Positions 7,565 to 16,209 of a stretch of DNA of 34,127 bases are shown in pieces. The stretch is from Clostridia bacterium (GTDB lineage: Bacteria > Bacillota > Clostridia > UBA1381). The stretch is taken from contig JAGBHE010000089.1 of NCBI GenBank assembly GCA_017935675.1, forward strand, positions 1 through 34,127, in the 5' to 3' direction. Both the position numbers and the translations under genes were made by a program. Every line of letters starts with the position of its first letter. The first letter of the stretch is position 1. The notes under the pieces were generated by a model. It saw only the letters and a program-made list of their open reading frames with translations, made no database searches and was not told the origin of the DNA.

Positions 7565-8887
7565 ATGCAATTTGATGCTTTATCGGAAATCATGCGGTCC
7601 TGCGGCGTTGTCGGCGCAGGCGGAGCAGGCTTTCCGTCATATGCCAAGCTTAATAAAAAAGCTGATACAATAATTCTGAACTGCGCCGAATGCGAGCCGC
7701 TTTTCAGAGTTCACAGGCAGCTTCTTGCAAAATATGCTTTCGAGATTTTAACAGCTCTTGAGCATGTGCGCGAGGCTGTTTCGGCGGAGCGGATAATAAT
7801 TGCCGTGAAGCCGTCATACAAGGACGCTATAGAGGCGGTAAGGGATAAGGCTTCCTCATTTCCGCATGCGAGCGTTCATCCTCTGCCTGAGGTATATCCG
7901 GCAGGCGATGAGGTGGTAACAATTTATGAGGCAACCGGACGCGTAGTACCGCCCGGACAGCTTCCCATAAGCGTGGGGTGCATTGTATATAATGTTGAAA
8001 CCATGCTGAATACGTACTACGCGATAACGGAAAACAGACCTGTAACCGAAAAATATGTTACGGTGGGCGGTGCGGTGAAAAACCCCGCAACGTTTCATGT
8101 TCCTCTCGGAATGAGATTTTCGGAGCTTATAAAGCTTGCCGGAGGCGAGACGGAGGAAAACTCCGCTTATCTGTCCGGAGGCGCTATGACAGGACGTCTT
8201 GCGTCCCTTTCGGAGCCTGTTATTAAAACAACTAATGCGGTTCTCGTTCTTCCGGAAAATCATCCCGTTATCGTAAAAAGAAAATCTAAAACAACCTTGA
8301 ATATAAAACGGTCAATGAGCTCCTGCTGTCAGTGCAGCACCTGCACTGACCTTTGTCCGAGACATCTTCTCGGACATCCGATCCAGCCGCATCTTTTTAT
8401 GCGTGCTGCATCGAAAGGCATGGAGCGTGATATAAAAGCCGTTATAAATACATTGTACTGCGCACAGTGCGGAATATGTGAAATGTACGCATGTCCTCAG
8501 GGGCTTGCCCCGAAAACACTGATCGGTGAGTGCAGGGATGCTCTGCGCAGAGAGGGCGTAAAGCCGGAGCCGCCGGCTTTGAAGCCGGTAAATTCCATGC
8601 GGCCCTACAGAAAGGTGCAGATGAACAGGCTCATAGCGAGGCTGGGACTTACGCCTTACGTGGTTAAGGCGCCGCTTTCGGAGACTCCTTTAAATACGAA
8701 GGAATTAAAAATTATGCTGAGACAGAATATCGGTGTACCGGCGGTGTGCACGGTATCAAAAGGCGAAAAGGTGACTGCAGGTCAGCTTATTGCAAAACCT
8801 GCCGAGGGGCTGAGCGTCGGAATTTGCGCTCCTGCCGGCGGAACGGTTACTGAGATTGCAAAGGATTATTTAGTAATAAAAATGTAA
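7565..8887 (+). CDS. pduS: PduS-like Fe-S flavoprotein (RnfC/NuoF family, SLBB domain)
   Basis: The 440-aa protein resembles PduS/RnfC NADH-oxidising flavoproteins. The nucleotide-binding loop GAGGAGFPSYAKL sits at residues about 18-30, and an SLBB-like segment (VTVGGAVKNPATFHVPLG) follows. Two [4Fe-4S] motifs are visible: Cys254/257/260/264 (CXXCXXCXXXCP) and Cys299/302/305/310. A C-terminal biotinyl-like or barrel segment follows (SKGEKVTAGQLIA). In B12-dependent Pdu systems PduS reduces cobalamin. Here the dehydratase is a glycyl radical enzyme, so a role in moving electrons between NADH and the shell Fe-S protein PduT is more plausible (inference). It is translationally coupled to the vertex gene. 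Confidence 0.9.
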   Translation: MQFDALSEIMRSCGVVGAGGAGFPSYAKLNKKADTIILNCAECEPLFRVHRQLLAKYAFEILTALEHVREAVSAERIIIAVKPSYKDAIEAVRDKASSFPHASVHPLPEVYPAGDEVVTIYEATGRVVPPGQLPISVGCIVYNVETMLNTYYAITENRPVTEKYVTVGGAVKNPATFHVPLGMRFSELIKLAGGETEENSAYLSGGAMTGRLASLSEPVIKTTNAVLVLPENHPVIVKRKSKTTLNIKRSMSSCCQCSTCTDLCPRHLLGHPIQPHLFMRAASKGMERDIKAVINTLYCAQCGICEMYACPQGLAPKTLIGECRDALRREGVKPEPPALKPVNSMRPYRKVQMNRLIARLGLTPYVVKAPLSETPLNTKELKIMLRQNIGVPAVCTVSKGEKVTAGQLIAKPAEGLSVGICAPAGGTVTEIAKDYLVIKM

Positions 8888-8902
8888 AGGAAAGATATAA
8901 CT

Positions 8903-9451
8903 ATGGGCAAGGCAATAGCGATGGTTGAGTTTATGACAGTGGCATCCGGCGTCAGCGCCGCAGATACCATGGTTAAAACCTCCGAGGTTGAGATTATGGA
9001 GGCTACAGTGGTATGCCCGGGTAAGTACATAATTCTTATAAGCGGAGATTTAAGCGCTGTTCGCGCGGCTGTTGATGCGGCGAAGGGAGGAAACCCGGAC
9101 AGGCTGGTTGACAGCTTTGTTCTCGGTAATCCGCATGAATCCATTTTCCCTGCAATTTACGGAGCGACAGAAATACATAATCCGAAGGCACTCGGAATTG
9201 TTGAAACATATTCCGCCGCTTCAATAATAGCGGCTGCGGACGCAGCGGCAAAAACTGCGGTGGTTGAACTTGTGGAAATACGTATTGCAAGGGGAATGTG
9301 CGGGAAATCATACATGTTCCTGACCGGCGATGTTGCGGCGGTGACCGCTGCCGTGGAAAAGGCAAAGGCTGACATCGGCGAGCGCGGTATGCTGCTTGAT
9401 ACGAGCGTTATTGCAAACCCGGATGAAAAAACATGGCGTAATATTCTTTAA
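8903..9451 (+). CDS. pduT: PduT-like tandem BMC shell protein with Fe-S cysteine
   Basis: This 182-aa protein has two BMC domains (about residues 1-90 and 93-182), so three copies form a pseudohexamer. Cys38 in VVCPGKY sits at the position of the PduT cysteine that holds a [4Fe-4S] cluster at the trimer pore in Citrobacter and Salmonella. The gene directly follows the pduS-like gene, matching the known PduS-PduT partnership. The pair is a plausible electron conduit across the shell. AAAGGAAAG precedes ATG 8903. Confidence 0.92.
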   Translation: MGKAIAMVEFMTVASGVSAADTMVKTSEVEIMEATVVCPGKYIILISGDLSAVRAAVDAAKGGNPDRLVDSFVLGNPHESIFPAIYGATEIHNPKALGIVETYSAASIIAAADAAAKTAVVELVEIRIARGMCGKSYMFLTGDVAAVTAAVEKAKADIGERGMLLDTSVIANPDEKTWRNIL

Positions 9452-9469
9452 GCTGAAAGGATGATATAA

Positions 9470-10858
9470 ATGTTGGACGAAAAGTATGTAAGCGAAATTG
9501 TTGCCAAGGTTGTTAAAAGCATGGATGTTGAGGATGCATGCAGAAAACAGAAGGGCGTTTTTGATACAATGGAGGAAGCGCTTGAGGCGGTTACAAAGGC
9601 AAGAGAGCTGTACCGCGGATACTCAATTGAGCAAAGGGAGAAAATTATTTCCTGTATCAGAAAGCTTATTCTTGAAGAGGCAGGAGAAATGGCGCGCCTC
9701 GGCGTTGAGGAAACGGGAATGGGTAACGTTGCCGACAAAACGATAAAGCATCAGCTTGTTGCAAATAAAACCCCGGGAACGGAGGATCTTCATCCCGTAG
9801 CCCTTACTGGCGACCAGGGTCTGACGCTTATTGAAATGGCACCCTACGGAATTATCGGGAGCATAACTCCCTCCACAAATCCAAGTGAAACCGTACTGTG
9901 TAATTCTATAGGAATGCTTGCTGCGGGAAACGGCGTTGTGTTCAATCCTCATCCTAATGCAAAGAAAACCGCAAACTACGCTGTGGACCTTGTGAACCGC
10001 GCGGTTCTTGAAGCCGGAGGCCCTGAGAATATTGTGGTTTCCGTTAAAAATCCTACTATGGATTCCTCAAATGTTATGATGAAATCACCGGTTGTCAGAA
10101 TGCTTGTTGCAACCGGAGGACCGGGCGTTGTACGTGCTCTTCTTTCCTCGGGGAAAAAGGCCATCGGAGCCGGTGCCGGAAATCCGCCTGTAATTGTTGA
10201 TAACACGGCTGATGTTAAAAAGGCTGCAAAGGATATTGTTGACGGCGCAAGCTTTGACAATAACCTTCCTTGTATCGCGGAAAAGGAATGCTTTGCATTT
10301 GCCGATATCGCAGATGAGCTGATAGATGAAATGACGAAAAACGGTGCATATCTCATACGCGGTGAGCAGATTGACAGACTGCTTAAAATTGCATTGATTG
10401 AAAAAGACGGAAAATACGTTATTAACAAGAAGTGGGTCGGCAAGGATGCAAAGAAGTTCCTTAAGGAGCTTGGTATAGAATCAGACGCAAAGCTAATAAT
10501 ATGTGAGACGGAGGAAATGCATCCCTTTGTTCAGGTTGAGATGATGATGCCTGTTCTTGCAGTCGTAAGAGTAAAGGATATTGATGAGGCAATAACCATG
10601 GCTGTAAGAGCCGAGCACGGAAACCGCCATTCGGCGCACATACATTCAAAAAATATAGATCATCTTACATGCTTTGCAAGAGCTGTTGAAACAACGATAT
10701 TTGTTAAAAATGCTCCCTCCTATGCAGGAATCGGTGCGGGCGGAGAAGGTTATACAACATTCACAATTGCCGGGCCAACCGGAGAAGGACTTACGGCAGC
10801 TCATTCCTTTACCCGTCAAAGAAGATGCGTAATGGTTGACGGATTGCACATTATCTGA
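9470..10858 (+). CDS. pduP: CoA-acylating propionaldehyde dehydrogenase (PduP/EutE-like)
   Basis: The 462-aa enzyme would oxidise propionaldehyde with NAD+ and CoA to propionyl-CoA in the lumen. The catalytic cysteine is Cys268 in FDNNLPC, typical of the acylating PduP/EutE/AdhE family. The signature ITPSTNPSE is at about 132-140, with NPHPNAKK downstream. Residues 1-18 (LDEKYVSEIVAKVVKSM) form the N-terminal amphipathic encapsulation helix, followed by a charged linker. AAAGGATG precedes ATG 9470. Confidence 0.96.
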   Translation: MLDEKYVSEIVAKVVKSMDVEDACRKQKGVFDTMEEALEAVTKARELYRGYSIEQREKIISCIRKLILEEAGEMARLGVEETGMGNVADKTIKHQLVANKTPGTEDLHPVALTGDQGLTLIEMAPYGIIGSITPSTNPSETVLCNSIGMLAAGNGVVFNPHPNAKKTANYAVDLVNRAVLEAGGPENIVVSVKNPTMDSSNVMMKSPVVRMLVATGGPGVVRALLSSGKKAIGAGAGNPPVIVDNTADVKKAAKDIVDGASFDNNLPCIAEKECFAFADIADELIDEMTKNGAYLIRGEQIDRLLKIALIEKDGKYVINKKWVGKDAKKFLKELGIESDAKLIICETEEMHPFVQVEMMMPVLAVVRVKDIDEAITMAVRAEHGNRHSAHIHSKNIDHLTCFARAVETTIFVKNAPSYAGIGAGGEGYTTFTIAGPTGEGLTAAHSFTRQRRCVMVDGLHII

Positions 10859-10870
10859 GGAGGGTAACGG

Positions 10871-11509
10871 ATGAAAGCATTGGGAATGATAGAGGTTTAC
10901 AGCTTTTCAACTGCTGTTGCCGCTGCGGATGCTGCGGCTAAAGCGGCTGATGTTGCGGTAATAGCCTTTGACAGAAACCGTCCTATAAGTCCTGATGTAC
11001 CTGCTCCCCTTGTTATGGAAATCAAGCTTGAGGGCAATGTCTCAGCGGTAAAAGCCGCGGTTGAGGCGGCGTCAGACTTTGCCAAAAGCGAGGGCAAGTA
11101 CATAGTTTCGCATATAATAGCAAATCCGGCGGAGGACACCGAGAAGATGGCGTACCTTCTTGACATTAACCGGGATAAATACAATAAAAAGCTTCCGAAG
11201 ACGATGAAGGGCGCAGTGCCTGCACCGTCCTCCGGCGAAGCGATAGGACTTGTTGAAATACAGGGTCTTGTAGCTGCTGTTGAAGGGCTTGATACCATGC
11301 TGAAAACAGCGGAGGTTCGCCTTGTTCATACGGAAAAAAGGCTTGGCGGAAGGCTTGTGACAATGGTTATTGCCGGAAGCGTATCGGCGGTTTCGGCGGC
11401 GGTTGAAAGCGCAGTCGCAGCGGCGTCACCTCTCGGCAAGGTTTACGGAGAGGAAGTAATACCCGGCCCTCATGAGGAAGTGCTGAAATTTTTTGATATG
11501 GAAGGTTAA
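10871..11509 (+). CDS. Tandem-domain BMC trimeric shell protein (BMC-T)
   Basis: Two BMC domains are visible in 212 aa. The first starts ALGMIEVYSFSTAVAAADAA. A linker at about 95-118 contains KLPKTMKGAVPAPSSG. The second starts AIGLVEIQGLVAAVEGLDTM. BMC-T proteins form larger pores than hexamers. Domain 1 lacks the usual tight pore loop and carries an inserted NRPISPDVPAP segment. A strong GAGGAGGG precedes ATG 10871, 13 bp after the aldehyde dehydrogenase stop. Confidence 0.93.
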   Translation: MKALGMIEVYSFSTAVAAADAAAKAADVAVIAFDRNRPISPDVPAPLVMEIKLEGNVSAVKAAVEAASDFAKSEGKYIVSHIIANPAEDTEKMAYLLDINRDKYNKKLPKTMKGAVPAPSSGEAIGLVEIQGLVAAVEGLDTMLKTAEVRLVHTEKRLGGRLVTMVIAGSVSAVSAAVESAVAAASPLGKVYGEEVIPGPHEEVLKFFDMEG

Positions 11510-11524
11510 GCGGGGTGTGAATAT

Positions 11525-12160
11525 ATGAATGAACAGGAAATAGCAAAGGCGGTCAGAGCCGCAATAGAAAGCGTGAGAGAGGATCACGGTGAAATAAAGG
11601 TTGGAATATCCCAGAGACATGTGCATTTGTCCCGCGAGGATCTTGATATACTTTTCGGCGAGGGCTATGAGCTTACAAAAAAGAAAACGCTTATGGGGCG
11701 CGAGTTTGCGTCAAATGAGGTTGTTACGCTTGTCGGTCCGTCTCTGAAATCAATTGAAAATGTCCGGGTTCTCGGTCCGGTAAGAAAAAATACTCAGGTT
11801 GAGATATCGAGAACGGATACTTTTGTGCTTAAGGTAAGCCCTCCGGTACGTCCCTCCGGTCAGGTTGAAGGCTCGGAAAGACTTGTTCTTGTAGGACCTA
11901 AGGGGTCGGTATATCTGAAGCAGGGTGTTATTATAGCAAACAGGCATATCCATCTTACACCGGAGTATGCCGAGGCCCACGGAATAAAGGACAATGATTA
12001 CGTTGATGTGGTTATTGACGGAATAAAGCCTACAAAATTTTATGATGTGCAGGTTCGCGTTCGTGATGATTTTAATGTGGAAATGCATATCGATACGGAT
12101 GACGCAAATTCCGCAGGCTTGAAAAACGGCATGAGAGTACGGATTTTAAAGAAAAACTGA
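11525..12160 (+). CDS. pduL: PduL phosphate propanoyltransferase with encapsulation peptide
   Basis: This 211-aa protein converts propionyl-CoA and phosphate to propionyl-phosphate, regenerating CoA in the lumen. The two metal-binding motifs of the PduL fold are present: RHVHLS (His32, His34) and NRHIHLT (His141, His143). A third histidine lies in VEMHIDTDDANSAG. Residues 1-18 (NEQEIAKAVRAAIESV) form an amphipathic encapsulation helix. The Shine-Dalgarno is weak (GGGGTG). It is the last gene before the operon terminator. No propionate kinase is encoded in the window. Confidence 0.95.
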   Translation: MNEQEIAKAVRAAIESVREDHGEIKVGISQRHVHLSREDLDILFGEGYELTKKKTLMGREFASNEVVTLVGPSLKSIENVRVLGPVRKNTQVEISRTDTFVLKVSPPVRPSGQVEGSERLVLVGPKGSVYLKQGVIIANRHIHLTPEYAEAHGIKDNDYVDVVIDGIKPTKFYDVQVRVRDDFNVEMHIDTDDANSAGLKNGMRVRILKKN

Positions 12161-12196
12161 ATTTTTTAATGATAAAGGCTTGTAATACGGAAAAAT

Positions 12197-12233
12197 CAAA
12201 AGCTTCGTCCTTTGGGAGAGCTTTTGGTTTTTT
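12197..12233 (+). terminator. Intrinsic terminator of the microcompartment operon
   Basis: CAAAAGCT (12197-12204) pairs with AGCTTTTG (12219-12226). The 14-nt loop can itself form a short TCC/GGA stem, and six T residues follow at 12228-12233. It separates pduL from the DeoR regulator gene. Confidence 0.75.
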
Positions 12234-12251
12234 GAGTTTTGGAGGTATGAT

Positions 12252-13028
12252 ATGTTTGCACTTGAAAGACAGAACCGTATAATGGAGCGGCTTGCAGCCG
12301 AAGGGGCAGTTTCGGTAAGCAGGCTCAGCGCAGAGCTTGAGGTTACGGAGGAAACTATAAGACGTGACCTGGAGAAGCTTGAAAAAAAAGAATGTCTCAG
12401 ACGTACCCACGGCGGTGCGGTGCCGATTGACGGCTCAACCTATGAGCTTTCCCTTGAAAAAAGAAAGCATACAAATGTTGAGGAAAAGGCAAGGCTTGCA
12501 AAAATAGCGGCAGGTTTTGTGGTTACGGGGGATACGATTTTCCTTGACGCGTCAACCACTACATTTTACATGGCGCGTGAGCTTAAGAAAATGAAGAATA
12601 TAACGGTTATTACAAATTCCATGCGTGTTATAGGGGAGCTTGAAAGCACAGAGGCAATCAAGGTAATTGCAGTCGGCGGCATGGTCAGCAGCAATCAGTC
12701 ATTTGTGGGGGCAATTGCCGAAAAGTCAATCGAGGACAATTATTTTGCAAGTAAAATGTTTTTTTCAAGCAAGGGCGTAACAGATGATGCCGGTATCTTA
12801 GAGAGCAATGAGCAGGAATGCGGCATAAAAAAGAAAATGCTTGAAAATGCAAAAACAAAATACTATATATGTGACAGGTCTAAGGTGGGGCGCGTCGGTT
12901 TTGTAAAGCTCTGCGGTTTTGACGGCATTGACTATTTTATTACTGAGAATATGCCGGAGGACGCTTTGATTGGGAAGCTCAGTGAAAACAATGTAAAGCT
13001 TGTCACAAGCGATGAAAATCAGCAGTGA
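12252..13028 (+). CDS. DeoR/GlpR family transcriptional regulator
   Basis: The 258-aa protein has the DeoR N-terminal helix-turn-helix (RQNRIMERLAAEGAVSVSRLS, then VTEETIRRDLEKLEKK and RTHGGAV) and a DeoR C-terminal effector domain (about 75-235; GDTIFLDASTTTFYMAREL, VITNSMRV, VGGMVSSNQSFVG). This family usually senses sugar phosphates and represses sugar-use operons. Its place after the locus suggests it controls the fucose/rhamnose/propanediol genes (inference). GGAGG precedes ATG 12252. Confidence 0.93.
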   Translation: MFALERQNRIMERLAAEGAVSVSRLSAELEVTEETIRRDLEKLEKKECLRRTHGGAVPIDGSTYELSLEKRKHTNVEEKARLAKIAAGFVVTGDTIFLDASTTTFYMARELKKMKNITVITNSMRVIGELESTEAIKVIAVGGMVSSNQSFVGAIAEKSIEDNYFASKMFFSSKGVTDDAGILESNEQECGIKKKMLENAKTKYYICDRSKVGRVGFVKLCGFDGIDYFITENMPEDALIGKLSENNVKLVTSDENQQ

Positions 13029-13041
13029 GAGGATAGTTTTT

Positions 13042-13830
13042 ATGAGTGATTATATTAAAATATTGATTGGAATATTACTTCCCCTTTGCGGAACTACACT
13101 TGGCGCGGCAATGGTTTTTGTTATAAGGGGTAAAATGCGGCCGGGACTTGAAAAGGCGTTGCTTGGTTTTGCTTCGGGCGTTATGATTGCTGCATCTGTA
13201 TGGTCACTCCTGATTCCCGCAATAGAATTATCGGAAAACAGCCCCGGTCCGGAGTGGGCTCCGGCAGCGATTGGTTTTTTGCTCGGAATGGCATTTTTAC
13301 TGGTGCTTGATACGGTTACCCCGCATCTTCATCTTAATTCCGACAAGCCGGAGGGAAGGATGGCAGGTCTTAAGAAGTCAACCATGCTTATGTTTGCAGT
13401 GACGCTGCACAATTTGCCGGAGGGTATGGCAGTGGGCGTTGTATTTTCCGGAACGCTGACCGGTGAAGCGGCAATTTCAGCAGCAGCTGCCTTTGCCCTT
13501 GCCATAGGCATAGCAATTCAGAATTTTCCCGAGGGTGCAATTATCTCAATGCCTCTTGTAGGCACGGGAGCATCGCGGAAAAAATCCTTTGCATACGGCT
13601 TTTTATCCGGAATTGTAGAGCCTGTGGGAGCATTGCTTACGATTTTTATAACTTCATTTATAGTTCCTGTTCTTCCTTATATTCTTGCTTTTGCCGCAGG
13701 TGCTATGATATATGTTGTGGTTGAGGAGCTTATTCCCGAAAGTCAGAGCGGTCAGCACAGCAATATCGGTACAATCGGTGTTGCTCTCGGCTTTGCGCTT
13801 ATGATGATTCTTGATATTGCCCTCGGATAG
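13042..13830 (+). CDS. ZIP family divalent metal transporter
   Basis: The 262-aa membrane protein has about eight hydrophobic segments and the ZIP signatures HNLPEGMAVG (helix IV) and QNFPEGAIIS (helix V), plus EELIPES near the end. It resembles ZupT/GufA zinc importers. GAGAGGA lies 8 nt before ATG 13042. The gene starts 13 bp after the regulator stop and is probably co-transcribed with it. Zinc supply would suit the neighbouring zinc aldolase, zinc dehydrogenase and PduL, but that link is inference. Confidence 0.92.
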   Translation: MSDYIKILIGILLPLCGTTLGAAMVFVIRGKMRPGLEKALLGFASGVMIAASVWSLLIPAIELSENSPGPEWAPAAIGFLLGMAFLLVLDTVTPHLHLNSDKPEGRMAGLKKSTMLMFAVTLHNLPEGMAVGVVFSGTLTGEAAISAAAAFALAIGIAIQNFPEGAIISMPLVGTGASRKKSFAYGFLSGIVEPVGALLTIFITSFIVPVLPYILAFAAGAMIYVVVEELIPESQSGQHSNIGTIGVALGFALMMILDIALG

Positions 13831-13890
13831 CCTTTTTTTAAAAAATATATATAATTTTATCCACGATTGCAGATACTATTAAAAATATCA

Positions 13891-13918
13891 GGAAGCATCG
13901 TAAAAATGCGGTGCTTCC
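13891..13918 (+). promoter_or_regulatory. Hairpin just upstream of the OPT transporter
   Basis: GGAAGCATCG (13891-13900) pairs with CGGTGCTTCC (13909-13918), ten pairs including one G-T, with an 8-nt loop. It ends 21 bp before ATG 13940 and lacks a following T-run. It could be a leader structure or an operator. Confidence 0.45.
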
Positions 13919-13939
13919 ATAGATGCGAGAGGGATAAAA

Positions 13940-15853
13940 ATGAACGATAAAAATTTTAAGCCGTATGTTCCCGCGGATAAGGTTATGCCTGAGCTGACTC
14001 CGGTTTCTCTGATACTCGGAGTTATTCTGGCAGTTTTGTTCGGCGGTGCCAACGCATATCTTGGATTGAGGGTCGGAATGACTGTTTCCGCCTCCATTCC
14101 TGCTGCGGTGGTTTCTATGGGAATTATACGGAAAATACTGAGAAGGGATTCAATTCTTGAAAACAACATGGTTCAGACCATCGGTTCCGCCGGTGAATCA
14201 CTTGCCGCCGGTGCGATTTTTACGCTGCCGGCTTTGTTTATGTGGGCAGGCGAGGGGCTCGGAGAAGCTCCGTCCTTGATTGAAATCGGAATAATAGCTC
14301 TTTGCGGCGGCATTCTCGGAGTGCTTCTCATGGTCCCTTTGCGAAGCTCTCTTATAGTAAAGGAGCATGGGGTGCTTGCGTATCCTGAGGGAAAGGCGTG
14401 TGCAGAGGTTCTTATAGCAGGTGAAGAAGGCGGTTCAAGGTCCGTTACGGTGTTTTCCGGACTTTCAATTGCGGCAGTTTATAAATTTATTACCGACGGG
14501 CTGCGCCTTTTCCCCAGTGAGGTGGATTTTTCAATCGGTTTTTACAAGGGTGCCGGAATAGGAATGGACGTGCTTCCGGCTCTTGCGGGAGTGGGTTATA
14601 TCTGCGGCGCACGGGTGGCGTCATACCTTCTGGCGGGGGGCATTACAGCGTGGTTTGTGCTGATGCCGGTCATGGCGCTGTTTGGAAGCAACGCCGTAAT
14701 ATTTCCTGCCGAAATGTCGGTAGCCGAGCTTTGGGAGAGCGCCGGCACCTGGGGACTGTGGAAAAATTATGTCAGATATATCGGAGCAGGAGGAGTTGCG
14801 GCAGGAGGAATTATAAGTCTTATAAAATCCCTGCCTCTTATTGTAAGAACCTTTATCGGAGCAATAGGCGGCTACGGCGGAGGCGTACATGGGGCGAAGC
14901 GGACGGAACGGGATATTCCGATGGGTGTTCTCGGCATAGGCATAGCTGTTATTGCTGTGCTTATGTGGCTGATTCCCGTCATTCCTGTTAATCTTCTCGG
15001 TGCGGTGATAATAATAATTTTCGGTTTCTTTTTTGCTACCGTCTCTTCAAGAATGGTGGGGCTTGTAGGCTCCTCAAACAATCCGGTTTCCGGCATGGCT
15101 ATTGCAACACTGCTTATATCCGCATTTATTCTTAAGCTTACGGGAGCGGCAGGTGTATCCGGAATGACGTCTGCCATAGTTATAGGTTCATTTATATGCA
15201 TTATTTCCGCCATTGCCGGTGACGCGTCACAGGATCTGAAGACAGGCTTTCTTATCGGTTCCACACCGCTTAGGCAGCAGCTTGGAGAGATTATAGGCTG
15301 CGTATTTTCAGCTCTTGCAATAGGCGGTATACTCTATATTTTAAATAAGGCATGGGGATATGGCTCAAATGAGCTTCCGGCTCCGCAGGCGATGCTTATG
15401 AAGCTGGTGGTTGAGGGCGTGATGGACGGAAACCTTCCGTGGGCTCTTGTGTTTACGGGAGTGTTTCTTGCAATTGCTGTGGAAATACTCGGAATACCTG
15501 TACTTCCGTATACCATAGGTCTTTATTTGCCGATTCACCTTTCACTGCCGATAATGGCAGGAGGCCTTGTAAGGCTGTTTCTTGAAAAGAGAAAATATAA
15601 AAATGAAGCAAAAAAAGGTGAAACAATACAGGCGGGAGTTTTGTATTCTTCGGGAATGATAGCAGGTGAGGGAATTGTCGGAATTCTTCTTGCCGTATTT
15701 GCCATAATACCCATCGGCAGCGAAACTCTCGGAGATTATCTGAATATATCGGAGAGCTTCAGCCTTGGAAATGCAGGCGGACTTATATTTTTTGCGGCGC
15801 TGATTTTGACAATGCTTAAATTCACGCTGTGGAATAAAAGCATAAAAAAATGA
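13940..15853 (+). CDS. OPT family oligopeptide transporter
   Basis: This 637-aa polytopic membrane protein has about 14-16 hydrophobic segments. It starts with the OPT N-terminal region (VMPELTPVSLILGVILAVLFGGANAYLGLRVGMTVSASIPAAV) and contains GAGGVAAGG, GSSNNPVSGMAIATLL and GDASQDLKTGFLIG, all typical of bacterial OPT transporters, which import small peptides with protons. GAGAGGGAT precedes ATG 13940. The following genes (PqqD-like and PepD) start 16 and 356 bp after its stop in one apparent operon, so the transporter and dipeptidase probably work together on imported peptides. Confidence 0.95.
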   Translation: MNDKNFKPYVPADKVMPELTPVSLILGVILAVLFGGANAYLGLRVGMTVSASIPAAVVSMGIIRKILRRDSILENNMVQTIGSAGESLAAGAIFTLPALFMWAGEGLGEAPSLIEIGIIALCGGILGVLLMVPLRSSLIVKEHGVLAYPEGKACAEVLIAGEEGGSRSVTVFSGLSIAAVYKFITDGLRLFPSEVDFSIGFYKGAGIGMDVLPALAGVGYICGARVASYLLAGGITAWFVLMPVMALFGSNAVIFPAEMSVAELWESAGTWGLWKNYVRYIGAGGVAAGGIISLIKSLPLIVRTFIGAIGGYGGGVHGAKRTERDIPMGVLGIGIAVIAVLMWLIPVIPVNLLGAVIIIIFGFFFATVSSRMVGLVGSSNNPVSGMAIATLLISAFILKLTGAAGVSGMTSAIVIGSFICIISAIAGDASQDLKTGFLIGSTPLRQQLGEIIGCVFSALAIGGILYILNKAWGYGSNELPAPQAMLMKLVVEGVMDGNLPWALVFTGVFLAIAVEILGIPVLPYTIGLYLPIHLSLPIMAGGLVRLFLEKRKYKNEAKKGETIQAGVLYSSGMIAGEGIVGILLAVFAIIPIGSETLGDYLNISESFSLGNAGGLIFFAALILTMLKFTLWNKSIKK

Positions 15854-15869
15854 CCGGAGTGTGAAATCA

Positions 15870-16208
15870 GTGAAAAAAAAGAATTTTCTCGAATTTATTC
15901 CGGTAAGGAATAATAAAAATACATGGGAGGAGGACGGCGGTGCTGTAGTGATAAATGTTGAAAACAAGGGATTTTACTGCGCCCTTGCCCGTCTTCTGCG
16001 CCGCACACCGAGGGTGAGTCATATCCATCTTGACGAGTACGGAAGTTTTATATGGCGCCGTATCGACGGAAAAAACAGCGTAGGTGAGCTTGCCGGACTG
16101 ATTAAAGCGGAGTACGGCAATGATGCCGAACCTCTTTACAACAGGCTTGTTAAATATATGCGTATCTTGTCGGAGAGCGGGTTTATTAAATTCAGGGAGG
16201 TAAAATAA
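15870..16208 (+). CDS. Stand-alone PqqD-like (RiPP recognition element) protein
   Basis: The 112-aa protein matches the PqqD fold: a W..DGGAVVI strand segment, then LDEYGSFIWRRIDGKNSVGELAGLI and a C-terminal helical part. In RiPP pathways PqqD domains bind leader peptides for radical-SAM or other maturases, but none lies next to it here. GTG 15870 is chosen because GGAG sits 10 nt upstream. GTG 15861 is in frame but only 1 nt from GGAG. Its position between a peptide transporter and a dipeptidase suggests a peptide-binding role in this operon (inference). Confidence 0.8.
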   Translation: MKKKNFLEFIPVRNNKNTWEEDGGAVVINVENKGFYCALARLLRRTPRVSHIHLDEYGSFIWRRIDGKNSVGELAGLIKAEYGNDAEPLYNRLVKYMRILSESGFIKFREVK

Positions 16209-16209
16209 A

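Noticed and set aside
7565..8887. Evidence for a B12-dependent pathway from the PduS-like gene
   Set aside because: No B12-dependent dehydratase subunits, reactivase, adenosyltransferase or recognisable cobalamin riboswitch were seen in the window. The dehydratase is a glycyl radical enzyme.
9976..10443. 155-aa minus-strand reading frame
   Set aside because: It is a shadow of the aldehyde dehydrogenase gene with no independent support.
13831..13890. Promoter from the TATATATAATTT stretch before the OPT gene
   Set aside because: A -10-like sequence is present but no -35 at proper spacing could be found, so it was not listed.
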